Of a stretch of 64,000 nucleotides of DNA, positions 56,769-64,000 are shown piece after piece. Numbering within the stretch: the first letter of the stretch is position 1; the number at the start of each line of letters is the position of its first letter. Below the pieces are notes generated by a model, which had not been told where the DNA came from, did not search any database, and worked only from the letters and a program-made list of their open reading frames with translations. Made by a program: the position numbers and the translations under genes. Origin of the DNA: Fimihabitans intestinipullorum (GTDB taxonomy: Bacteria; Bacillota_I; Bacilli_A; RF39; UBA660); contig DVML01000022.1 of the NCBI GenBank assembly GCA_018714965.1, positions 1-64,000 on the forward strand, in the 5' to 3' direction.

Positions 56769-57224
56769 ATGTATCGAATCTATCAAGTACAGAAAGAGGA
56801 AACTTTGGATCAAATCGCTAAAAACTTTGATGTTACTGCAAACTTGTTACGAGAATTAAATGGTTTTTCAAATGATTATGTAGTGAGAGAAGGGGAAAGA
56901 ATCATCGTTCCAAGAGAACCATCGACATTTTCTAGGTATGTAGTAAAAAAAGGAGATACCTTATACAGTCTGGCGCAAAAGCATGGAGTGACAGTCGCAC
57001 AACTTGCTATGTTAAATGGACTAGATGACGATGATTATTTATATGTTGATCAGGTGCTTGTTGTACCAAAAGAAAATACAGAATTTTATATTACAGAAGA
57101 CAATGATACTTTAACAAAGGTGGCAAGTTATTTTCAGACGACACCAAAAGTGTTAGTGGAACAGAATAAGACAATCTATTTGATGCCAGAACAATTGATA
57201 ATTTATAAAAAAGAGAAAATATAG
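56769..57224 (+). CDS. LysM-repeat protein
   Basis: 151 residues, three LysM units: YQVQKEETLDQIAKNFDVTA, YVVKKGDTLYSLAQKHGVTV, and a degenerate YITEDNDTLTKVASYFQTTP. No signal peptide or enzyme domain, as in spore-coat/cortex LysM proteins made in the mother cell (inference from sporulation genes nearby). Confidence 0.85.
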   Translation: MYRIYQVQKEETLDQIAKNFDVTANLLRELNGFSNDYVVREGERIIVPREPSTFSRYVVKKGDTLYSLAQKHGVTVAQLAMLNGLDDDDYLYVDQVLVVPKENTEFYITEDNDTLTKVASYFQTTPKVLVEQNKTIYLMPEQLIIYKKEKI

Positions 57225-57240
57225 TAAATCTCTTTTTTTT
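57208..57240 (+). terminator. Terminator
   Basis: AAAAAGAGA pairs with TCTCTTTTT (57229-57237) around the stop codon. Confidence 0.7.
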
Positions 57241-57281
57241 TGTTAATCTTTGGTATATAATAAAAAAAGTAGGTGGTAGAT

Positions 57282-57698
57282 ATGAAGAAATTATGTATGA
57301 TTGTTTTATGCTCTTGCCTTATGATGTTGTTTGTTGGATGTTCTTCTAAACTATCCACTTATACGACAATTTCATTAGATGAGGTATATGAGAAACTAGA
57401 TCAAAAAGATAGCTTTATCTTGACTATTGGTTCTGCAAGTTGTAGTCATTGTGCCAGCTTTAAGCCGAAAATGGAGACCGTAATTAAGCTACATCAAGTT
57501 GAGGTATTCTACATAGATGTTTCAAAATTAAGCGAAGATGATTATAAGGGATTTATACAACGAATGAATTTCACTGGAACGCCAACAACTATTTTCTTTG
57601 AAGATGGAAAAGAAACAGCGATGTCCAATCGAATAGAAGGAGATAAAGATATCGAAGTGATTGAATCTAAAATGCGAAAAATGGGATACATAGAATAA
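57282..57698 (+). CDS. Thioredoxin-like lipoprotein
   Basis: 138 residues from ATG at 57282 (AGGTGG upstream). Lipobox in CLMMLFVGCSSK, active site SASCSHCASFKP (CxxC), cis-Pro in FTGTPTTIFFEDGK. Resembles small membrane-tethered Trx proteins (bacteriocin transport accessory type). It acts outside the membrane on thiols. Confidence 0.82.
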   Translation: MKKLCMIVLCSCLMMLFVGCSSKLSTYTTISLDEVYEKLDQKDSFILTIGSASCSHCASFKPKMETVIKLHQVEVFYIDVSKLSEDDYKGFIQRMNFTGTPTTIFFEDGKETAMSNRIEGDKDIEVIESKMRKMGYIE

Positions 57699-57708
57699 GG
57701 AGGGATTT

Positions 57709-58806
57709 ATGAACGGAAATCAGGATGTATTTGATCCGATGGGAACTGGAAAATATCGTGGTGAATCAGTTTCTAACGTGGCACCGGTGGATGTGCAACC
57801 AATTGTGGTACCTGAAACTCCGCAGGAAAACGTGACCGAAAGTCCAAAACAGACACCATTAACGTTTAGTGTTTTGGAGCGTTATGGGGAAGATTTGACA
57901 GCGAAACAATATATTACAAATCCTGCTATCGCACGAGAAGAAGAAATAAAGCGAATGATTATCATATTGTTGACTCCAGAAAAATCAGCGCTTTTGGTTG
58001 GAAAACCTGGTATCGGGAAGACAGCTATAGTGGAAGGGCTTGCTTATCTAATAGAGAGAGATCAAGTTCCGGATGCTCTAAAAGGATATCGCATTATTAA
58101 ATTGAATTCGACTTCTTTAGTGGGAAAGATTTTAATTAACGGAAAAGAAGAACTCATTATGAATATTTTAGTTGATGAGTTAAAACACGCAACGAAAACG
58201 ATCGTCTTTATTGATGAAATTCATACTTTGATTGGAGGTCAAACAGAGTCCATGGATTTGGCTAATATGCTAAAGGCTGGACTGGATCGTGGAGAAATTA
58301 AAGCAATTGGAGCGACGACAACGATAGAATACGATACTTATATCGTAAGAGACCGTGCTTTTTTAAGACGATTTGATCGTATTGATATTGCAGAGCCTGA
58401 TGAGGCAACAACGGTAAAAATATTGATGGGAACGTTGCCTAAAATATCAAAGCAAACAGGAATATCATTTAAATATAACGATTATGTTTGTGAATTATTA
58501 ATGGAATCTATCGTAAGTGCGACATCCGAATATAAACGTGTATACGGATTATCTGCTATGTACCCAGACGTTTCTCTTTCTGTTTTGACACAAGCTTTTT
58601 CTCAGGCATTGTTTCATAACAAAAAAGAAGTAACGATCGAGGATGTTTATAATGCGATTAAAACAAGCAAACGAATCTATCCTGACAGTATTGTGAAGGA
58701 ATTAGCTCTTTTTAAGCAAAAGTTTGCTAAATTGTGTGCAGAAGAAAATATCGTGCTGCCAGATGTCACATTAGAGGAGATACAAGGACCAGTAGATGCT
58801 TTTTAA
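57709..58806 (+). CDS. Clp-like AAA+ ATPase with a single AAA domain
   Basis: 365 residues. Walker A ALLVGKPGIGKTAIVEGLAY, Walker B TIVFIDEIHTLIGG, sensor-1 AIGATTTIEYDTYI, Arg finger LRRFDRIDI, as in the first AAA domain of ClpA/B/C. It lacks Clp N-domains, the second AAA domain and the ClpP loop, so it is no ordinary Clp unfoldase. 10 bases after the Trx gene, likely one operon. Confidence 0.85.
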   Translation: MNGNQDVFDPMGTGKYRGESVSNVAPVDVQPIVVPETPQENVTESPKQTPLTFSVLERYGEDLTAKQYITNPAIAREEEIKRMIIILLTPEKSALLVGKPGIGKTAIVEGLAYLIERDQVPDALKGYRIIKLNSTSLVGKILINGKEELIMNILVDELKHATKTIVFIDEIHTLIGGQTESMDLANMLKAGLDRGEIKAIGATTTIEYDTYIVRDRAFLRRFDRIDIAEPDEATTVKILMGTLPKISKQTGISFKYNDYVCELLMESIVSATSEYKRVYGLSAMYPDVSLSVLTQAFSQALFHNKKEVTIEDVYNAIKTSKRIYPDSIVKELALFKQKFAKLCAEENIVLPDVTLEEIQGPVDAF

Positions 58807-58918
58807 CAAGCATCTTTTTTTGAGAAAATATTGTCATTTTGTAGAATAAAAGTTGTGAAAAGGAAATTGAAAAAGATACTAACTTATGGTAAAATGAAAG
58901 CAGAGTGGAGGCGATGAT

Positions 58919-59443
58919 ATGAAGAAAGAAAAGATAGAGATGAAAAACTATGTCATCTTTGGGTTTGTCTGCGTTGTTTCTGTTTTTCTTGTGTGGTATT
59001 GTGCTAGCTGGTATCGTACAACAGAGGAGTACCGTGTAGAAACATCGCCGATCGTGGAAATGATATCCGAAATTCACATGGATGAGGTATCAAATTATAT
59101 TTTAGACAATGGAAATATTACTATTTATGTCACTTCTTTTGCGGCGGAACCAAACATGGAATTCGAGAAGGAACTAAAGAAATTGATTTTAAAACACGAA
59201 TTAAACGATACAATTGTCGTACTCGATCGAGACAAAATCACAAATGATCAATTTTTCCAATCTTTAGCAGATCAATTTTTATCTGAAGAATTGAAGCAAA
59301 AAAACATCAGTTTAGGATACGTACCAAATTTACTTGTGTTTGAGAATGGAAAGATTGTGGATGTATATAATACTAACAATCAAATTACATCTTATGATAA
59401 ATTAGAAGAGTTTGTTTTAAAACATCAGGAGATGGAAGAATGA
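58919..59443 (+). CDS. Membrane-anchored thioredoxin-fold protein without CxxC
   Basis: 174 residues with an N-terminal helix (YVIFGFVCVVSVFLVWYCAS). The rest follows a Trx-like pattern (NITIYVTSFAAEPNMEFEKE, LGYVPNLLVFENGKIVDVYN), but the active-site cysteines are absent. Overlaps trmL by 4 bases. Confidence 0.65.
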   Translation: MKKEKIEMKNYVIFGFVCVVSVFLVWYCASWYRTTEEYRVETSPIVEMISEIHMDEVSNYILDNGNITIYVTSFAAEPNMEFEKELKKLILKHELNDTIVVLDRDKITNDQFFQSLADQFLSEELKQKNISLGYVPNLLVFENGKIVDVYNTNNQITSYDKLEEFVLKHQEMEE

Positions 59444-59958
59444 TACATATTGTTTTATATCAACCAGAAATACCACAAAATACAGGAAATATTATGAGAA
59501 CCTGCGCGGGGACTGGTGCACATTTACATTTGATAAAACCATTAGGATTTTCAATGGATGAAAGTCGTCTACGCCGTAGTGGTGTTAATTATTTAGAACA
59601 TTGTCATTATACAATCTATGAAAATTTCGATGAATTTAAGGAAAAAAATCCAGGAACGTATTATTATTTGACAAGGTACGGGACTAAACCTTACACGTCG
59701 TTTGATTATAGTGATCAAGAGGAAGAGATTTATTTGATATTTGGAAAAGAAAGCACAGGAATTCCAAAGGAACTATTACAACAAGATCTAGAACATTGCA
59801 TGAGAATACCGATTAACGAACATATCAGAGCGCTTAATTTATCGAATTGTGTAGCTATTATGCTGTTTGAAGTTTTGAGACAACAGAATTATCGTGATTT
59901 ATTACAATTTGATCCATTTAAGGGAGCAGATTACTTGACACAGAGCGAAAAACAATAA
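59440..59958 (+). CDS. trmL: tRNA (cytidine(34)-2'-O)-methyltransferase
   Basis: 172 residues, SPOUT fold. PEIPQNTGNIMRTCAGTGAH near the start, LIFGKESTGIPKELLQQD, and the knot motif MRIPINEHIRALNLSNCVAI. TrmL methylates the wobble base of tRNA-Leu. Intact. Confidence 0.95.
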   Translation: MIHIVLYQPEIPQNTGNIMRTCAGTGAHLHLIKPLGFSMDESRLRRSGVNYLEHCHYTIYENFDEFKEKNPGTYYYLTRYGTKPYTSFDYSDQEEEIYLIFGKESTGIPKELLQQDLEHCMRIPINEHIRALNLSNCVAIMLFEVLRQQNYRDLLQFDPFKGADYLTQSEKQ

Positions 59959-59978
59959 AAAAAATATTGTTATTTTTC
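59951..59978 (+). terminator. Terminator
   Basis: AACAATA pairs with TATTGTT (59965-59971), then T-run. Confidence 0.65.
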
Positions 59979-60020
59979 TAAAATAATGATAACATATAAG
60001 AAGAATAAAGGAGGGGCTGT

Positions 60021-60644
60021 ATGGATTTTGTCATCGAAAATTATATATGGTTTTTAATTATCGGAGTTGTTTTAGTTATGGCTTTGATTGGATATATTGC
60101 GGAAAAAACAGATTTTGTTAAAGAAAAAGAGCCTAAAGAGAAGAAGCAAAAAAAATCGAAAAAGAATGTAAAAGAGGTTGCCGAAGAAACAAAAGAAGAA
60201 CCACAATTAGAACAAAGTGAAGTGGCACCACAGCCAGAAGTCCCACAATCAACGACAGGGACAGCAATGGATTGGGAGTTACCTTCTACAGTTGGAGAAG
60301 TTTCAAGTTCATCTGTAGATGACATTTCTAATATACCAGTTGATGTCATGAATGACATGAGTACTTCAACGGTAGAACCAGAGGAGATGTCTTCATTACC
60401 AGAGGCAAATTTGGAGATCAATAATGATTCCGAAGAGGAAGTTGTTGATTTATCTGATGTTACAACACAATTAGAGCCTCAATTAGCAGAAGCAAAATTT
60501 CAAATTGCTCCAGAACCGGAGGAGATTACTCCAATCGACGAGAAGAAAACTTCAGCGAAACAAAAGAAGGGAAAAAAGAAAAAGGAAACAAAAGAAACAA
60601 GTGTGGATGATAATTCATCACTAGATGATATATGGAAATTTTAG
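60021..60644 (+). CDS. Membrane-anchored low-complexity acidic protein
   Basis: 207 residues: N-terminal helix (YIWFLIIGVVLVMALIGYIA), Lys-rich stretch, then a Ser/Glu/Pro-rich disordered region and a C-terminal basic patch ending SSLDDIWKF. Unknown; position just before cdaA may be conserved in the lineage. Confidence 0.65.
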   Translation: MDFVIENYIWFLIIGVVLVMALIGYIAEKTDFVKEKEPKEKKQKKSKKNVKEVAEETKEEPQLEQSEVAPQPEVPQSTTGTAMDWELPSTVGEVSSSSVDDISNIPVDVMNDMSTSTVEPEEMSSLPEANLEINNDSEEEVVDLSDVTTQLEPQLAEAKFQIAPEPEEITPIDEKKTSAKQKKGKKKKETKETSVDDNSSLDDIWKF

Positions 60645-60669
60645 AATGGATTTACCATTCTTTTTCTTT
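60643..60669 (+). terminator. Terminator
   Basis: AGAATGG (60643-60649) pairs with CCATTCT (60655-60661), then T-rich tail. Confidence 0.8.
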
Positions 60670-60736
60670 CTCTTGTTATTTCCAAACGAAGCTGAATATG
60701 ATATAATGGGTAGGACAGGTTAGATGGAGGTTAGAT

Positions 60737-61555
60737 ATGACATTTGATAGTATTGTATTATTTGCCAGAAGATTTTTAGACGTATTGCTCGTATGGCTCG
60801 TTTTATACTACATGTTAAAAAGCTTGCGAAAAAACGTCAAAATGGTGTTATTATTTAAAGGAATTTTATTTATTGTAATTTTAAAAATTATTAGTGATGT
60901 TTTAAATTTAGTTACGATAGGATATTTGTTAGATTATGTAATCATGTGGGGGCCTTTAGCAATTATCATTATTTTCCAACCTGAGATACGTACCGTATTG
61001 GAACAATTAGGGCGAAGTCAGCTGTTGGGTCGTCATAAAGTTTTAACTGTAGACGAACGTGAAAAAATAGTATATGAAATTATGCAGGCAGTAGAATATT
61101 TAAAACGCGCACGAATCGGAGCATTGATCGTTATCGAACGTGACAACAGTCTTGTTGAGTATATTGAAAAATCAAAAAAGATTTATGCGGATATTTCTAG
61201 TGAACTTTTAATTTCATTGTTTTTTCCGAATAATCCAATGCATGATGGTGGTGTTATTATTCAAGGAGATAAGATTACGAGTGCAGGGGCAGTATTTCCT
61301 ACGAGCGATAATTTAAAAATTAGTAAACGTCTTGGAACTCGCCATAGAGCTGCACTAGGAATCTCAGAAGAAACTGATTGTATTGCATTGATCGTATCAG
61401 AAGAGACAGGTCGAATTTCCATCGCGATCGGTGGAGAATTGAACTACAATCTGACTCTTGACGAGTTTAAATTGATGCTTTTAGACGAATTAAGACCTAA
61501 GAAGGCATTGATTTTAGAAGAGGAGGATGAAGAAACTGATGAGATGGATAAGTAA
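60737..61555 (+). CDS. cdaA: Diadenylate cyclase CdaA
   Basis: 272 residues. Three N-terminal membrane helices, then a DisA_N domain with PMHDGGVIIQGDKI (DGA-type motif, here DGG) and LGTRHRAALGISEETD (RHR). Makes c-di-AMP, which controls potassium and turgor. It is followed, with a 29-base overlap, by its regulator cdaR. GGAGGTT precedes the ATG. Confidence 0.95.
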   Translation: MTFDSIVLFARRFLDVLLVWLVLYYMLKSLRKNVKMVLLFKGILFIVILKIISDVLNLVTIGYLLDYVIMWGPLAIIIIFQPEIRTVLEQLGRSQLLGRHKVLTVDEREKIVYEIMQAVEYLKRARIGALIVIERDNSLVEYIEKSKKIYADISSELLISLFFPNNPMHDGGVIIQGDKITSAGAVFPTSDNLKISKRLGTRHRAALGISEETDCIALIVSEETGRISIAIGGELNYNLTLDEFKLMLLDELRPKKALILEEEDEETDEMDK

Positions 61556-62885
61556 TTTTTTTCGAAATATTTGGAAATTAATCGATAAAAAAATTGTAGT
61601 TCCAATTACAAAATTGATTTTGTATTTTACGGAACAATTTGAAAAGTCAGGAAAGCGCGTTGAAAAATGGCTTTCTAAAAGTACTACATTATTATTTATT
61701 TCTTTATTCTTAGCAATTGTAATGTTTGTGATTGTCGATCAAAAGGTATTATTATTTAGTGAAAATTCAGCAGAGGTGTTGAAAAAGCAACCTGTAAATG
61801 TCATTTATAATGAAGAAGCTTATGTGATTGAAGGATTACCTTCGACAGTAGATGTTACTCTGATTGGACGCAAAGCAGATTTATATTTTGCAAAGCAATC
61901 TCCGTCTAATGATATCAATGTTGATTTATCAGGATTGAAACCTGGGACACACAAGGTTAATATTAAATATAATCAAGTGCTACCATCTATAGACTATAAA
62001 GTCAATCCTTCCGTAGCAACAGTTATTATATATCCAAAAGTATCAGAGACGCGTACGCTAACACTAGATGTATTAAATCAAGACAGTTTGGATTCAAAAT
62101 TGGTGATCAAAGATATTAATGTTGATAGTGATAAAGTGGTTATCAAAGGAGCTGAACATGTTTTGTCTAATGTTGCAACTGTAAAGGGACTTGTAGATGT
62201 AAAAAAATTAGTGACGCAAGAAGTCGGAACAGTAGAATTAAAAGATGTGGTGTTAAAAGCATATGACGACAACGGAAATGTTGTAAAAAATGTCGAAATT
62301 GTACCAAATAAGATTGATGCCGAAATTGAAATTGCATCTCCTAGTAAAGAATTACCAATCAAAGTAGTGCCAAAAGGAGATGTAAGCTTTGGTAAGGCAA
62401 TTAAATCTATTGAACTGTCTGATACAAAGGTAACTGTATATGGTTCGGAAGAAGTGCTTGCTGAGTTAAAATCTGTTCCAGTAGAAGTTGACGTTAAAGA
62501 CTTGAAAGAAGATCGAGAGTATAAATTATCATTGAAAAAACCAGTAGGCGTGAATGCAATGTCGGTAAATAACGTGACTGTCGGAATTACGTTAGGAGAT
62601 TCTGTTGATAAAGAAATTAGTGGAATCAATATAGAATATCGTAATTTAAATGATAATTATGCAGTTCAAGGAATTAGTCAAGAAGATACGATGGTTTCTG
62701 TCATCGTTAAAGGAGTATCGACCGTTATCAATAGTATTCGTACAGAGGATGTAGTCGCATATCTTGATCTAAAAGGATATGGTGAAGGAGAACACGAGGT
62801 GGCTGTTGAAGTAGATCAGACTGATAGTCGTGTGCAATATGTTCCAAAGACGAAAAAAGTTAAAATAAGAATTGTACGAAAATAA
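61527..62885 (+). CDS. cdaR: CdaA regulator CdaR (YbbR repeats)
   Basis: 452 residues. One N-terminal membrane helix (TTLLFISLFLAIVMFVIVDQ), then four YbbR repeats outside (e.g. VIEGLPSTVDVTLIGRKADL; KSIELSDTKVTVYGSEEVLA; QGISQEDTMVSVIVKGVSTV). It binds and modulates CdaA. The usual third gene, glmM, does not follow here. Confidence 0.9.
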   Translation: MKKLMRWISNFFRNIWKLIDKKIVVPITKLILYFTEQFEKSGKRVEKWLSKSTTLLFISLFLAIVMFVIVDQKVLLFSENSAEVLKKQPVNVIYNEEAYVIEGLPSTVDVTLIGRKADLYFAKQSPSNDINVDLSGLKPGTHKVNIKYNQVLPSIDYKVNPSVATVIIYPKVSETRTLTLDVLNQDSLDSKLVIKDINVDSDKVVIKGAEHVLSNVATVKGLVDVKKLVTQEVGTVELKDVVLKAYDDNGNVVKNVEIVPNKIDAEIEIASPSKELPIKVVPKGDVSFGKAIKSIELSDTKVTVYGSEEVLAELKSVPVEVDVKDLKEDREYKLSLKKPVGVNAMSVNNVTVGITLGDSVDKEISGINIEYRNLNDNYAVQGISQEDTMVSVIVKGVSTVINSIRTEDVVAYLDLKGYGEGEHEVAVEVDQTDSRVQYVPKTKKVKIRIVRK

Positions 62886-62916
62886 AACTTCAGCAATAAA
62901 ACGCTGAAGTTTTTTA
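62886..62916. terminator. Terminator between cdaR and the DUF378 gene
   Basis: AACTTCAGC (62886-62894) pairs with GCTGAAGTT (62903-62911), with T-run on the right and A-run on the left, so it can serve both convergent genes. Confidence 0.85.
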
Positions 62917-63117
62917 ATGATCGCTGTGCAAATGATGGAAAAATATTCCGATGTTAATTAGTCCACAGATTGCTACGATTACATATATAATTCGAGACAA
63001 CATACTCATGTCTCCAAATAGTGTTGCCACGAGATCGAATTCGAAAAGCCCGATTAATCCCCAATTGATAGCACCGATAATTGTAAACACGAGCGCTGTT
63101 TTTTGAATTGTTTCCAT
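62914..63117 (-). CDS. DUF378 small membrane protein
   Basis: 67 residues from ATG at 63117 (AAAGGAG upstream). ALVFTIIGAINWGLIGLFEF, DLVATLFGDMSMLSRIIYVI and VAICGLINI are the DUF378 signature (NWGL). Two or three helices. Function unknown. Confidence 0.88.
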   Translation of the reverse strand: METIQKTALVFTIIGAINWGLIGLFEFDLVATLFGDMSMLSRIIYVIVAICGLINIGIFFHHLHSDH

Positions 63118-63232
63118 TTCCTTACTCCTTTCAGTTATCATTAATTATCATGGCTAGAAAAAAGTAAAATATTCGTTCATATTTGAAAAAAATGTCCATA
63201 TAATTTAATAGATAAAAAATTGGGGTGAGATG

Positions 63233-64000
63233 ATGAAAAAAAGTATATTATTGTTAATGATGTTGGTTGGGAGTTTTTTACTTTTTGGATGTGGTAATTA
63301 TGGTGAAAAAGATTTTTTGAAAGACTTTACAAAGAGAGTAGAAGATGCAAAAGGATATCATTTGAGTGGCGTTTTAAAAATTATAAACAACGAAGAAGCA
63401 TATATATATGATGTAGATGTTGCTTATAAAAAAGAAGAACAATATCGTGTTAGCTTGAAAAATCAAACAAACAATCACGAGCAGATTATATTGAAAAATA
63501 CAGATGGAGTGTATGTATTGACGCCATCGCTAAACAAAAGTTTTAAATTTCAAAGTGAATGGCCATATAACAATTCTCAATCTTATCTGTTACAAACACT
63601 TTTAAAAGATATCAAAGAAGATAAAAATAGAAAGTTCAAAAAGGAAAAAGACGGGTATGTTTATACGACGAAAGTGACATATTCAAGTAATACCAATTTA
63701 AAAAGTCAAAAAATAATGTTTGATAAAGATTTAAATGTTAAAAAGGTCGAAGTTTATGATCGAGATGGAAATGTACAAATAGAAATGAAATTTAGTCAAC
63801 AAGATATGAAGGCAACATACGAAGATAAATATTTTACATTAAAGGATAATATGGCGGCTTCGGTAGAAGTGGAAGAGACGAATGAAGTGTCAGAGATCGA
63901 AGATATTATTTACCCTATGTATATACCAACGAACACACATTTAACGGACGAAGAAACGGTAAAAAAAGATGATGGAGAACGAGTTATATTGACTTTCTCA
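63233..64000 (+). CDS. Lipoprotein, LolA/GerS-like fold, partial (runs off the window)
   Basis: At least 256 residues. Signal with lipobox (LLLMMLVGSFLLFGCGN), then KDFTKRVEDAKGYHLSGVLK, EAYIYDVDVAYKKEEQYRVS, HEQIILKNTDGVYVLTPSLN, KSFKFQSEWPYNNSQSYLLQ: the lipoprotein-carrier-like fold of Firmicutes outer-surface lipoproteins such as GerS. GGGGTGAG precedes ATGATG. In spore-formers GerS relatives act in cortex hydrolysis; this is only a possibility here. Confidence 0.75.
   Translation, partial: MKKSILLLMMLVGSFLLFGCGNYGEKDFLKDFTKRVEDAKGYHLSGVLKIINNEEAYIYDVDVAYKKEEQYRVSLKNQTNNHEQIILKNTDGVYVLTPSLNKSFKFQSEWPYNNSQSYLLQTLLKDIKEDKNRKFKKEKDGYVYTTKVTYSSNTNLKSQKIMFDKDLNVKKVEVYDRDGNVQIEMKFSQQDMKATYEDKYFTLKDNMAASVEVEETNEVSEIEDIIYPMYIPTNTHLTDEETVKKDDGERVILTFS

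Noticed and set aside
62078..62629. 183-codon minus-strand ORF
   Set aside because: Lies opposite the YbbR repeats of cdaR, Ser/Thr-rich composition typical of an antisense frame, no ribosome site.

Overview
The window is a strongly AT-rich piece of a low-GC Firmicutes (Bacilli-like) chromosome. A CotY/CotZ-type spore coat gene, a SleB-like cell-wall hydrolase, LysM amidases and the cdaA-cdaR pair point to a spore-former. No 16S rRNA or other decisive marker is present, so I do not assign a genus.

Layout. (1) 1-~2690: right end of an integrative element. It holds a truncated IS3 orfA, a winged-helix replication-type protein, a small ORF and a large serine recombinase, and its right junction cuts off the 5' end of a LysM amidase gene. 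(2) ~2690-7520: host cell-wall locus with the truncated amidase, an LD-carboxypeptidase (S66), an IS3-family element sitting in the loop of the carboxypeptidase terminator, and an intact paralogous LysM amidase. (3) 7754-44870: a complete-looking prophage of about 37 kb, integrated by a second large serine recombinase inside a SleB-like hydrolase gene. The two gene halves (7516-7758 and 44866-45056, minus strand) would rejoin in frame to 142 residues on excision. (4) 44871-64000: ordinary host genes: lipoprotein, zinc-ribbon/PH membrane protein, ArsR repressor plus heavy-metal P-type ATPase, DUF368 transporter, spore coat protein, class I amidotransferase, patatin, trpS, secreted nuclease, LysM protein, thioredoxin-like proteins, Clp-like AAA+ protein, trmL, cdaA-cdaR, DUF378 and a partial lipoprotein.

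Prophage organisation. Left arm, minus strand: integrase, an AbiF-like HEPN gene behind a strong promoter and a short hairpin RNA, ImmA-like peptidase, and two XRE repressors with duplicated C-termini. A divergent operator region follows, then the early plus-strand operon: XRE proteins, small proteins, candidate structured RNAs, iteron-like repeats next to a winged-helix protein, ERF annealing protein, PD-(D/E)XK nuclease, NinB-like, HNH, DUF1064, SSB and a DUF1492-like late regulator. A self-contained moron-like gene precedes the packaging genes. The structural set (TerS, TerL, P22-like portal, scaffold, capsid, adaptor, propeller-type tail protein, fibres, a 2059-residue internal protein with two zincin motifs and an ADP-ribosyltransferase-like region) has no tape measure or tail-tube gene, so the particle is probably short-tailed (podovirus-like). 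Holins and an amidase_2 endolysin end the late operon.

The right arm before attR is the most unusual part. It holds a duplicated (with a third, decayed copy) module of operator-promoter, small cationic peptide, antisense promoter/RNA and ribbon-helix-helix protein. Next to it is a candidate hok-like type I toxin locus with long-range 5'-3' complementarity, and then an orphan AgrA/LytTR-type response regulator.
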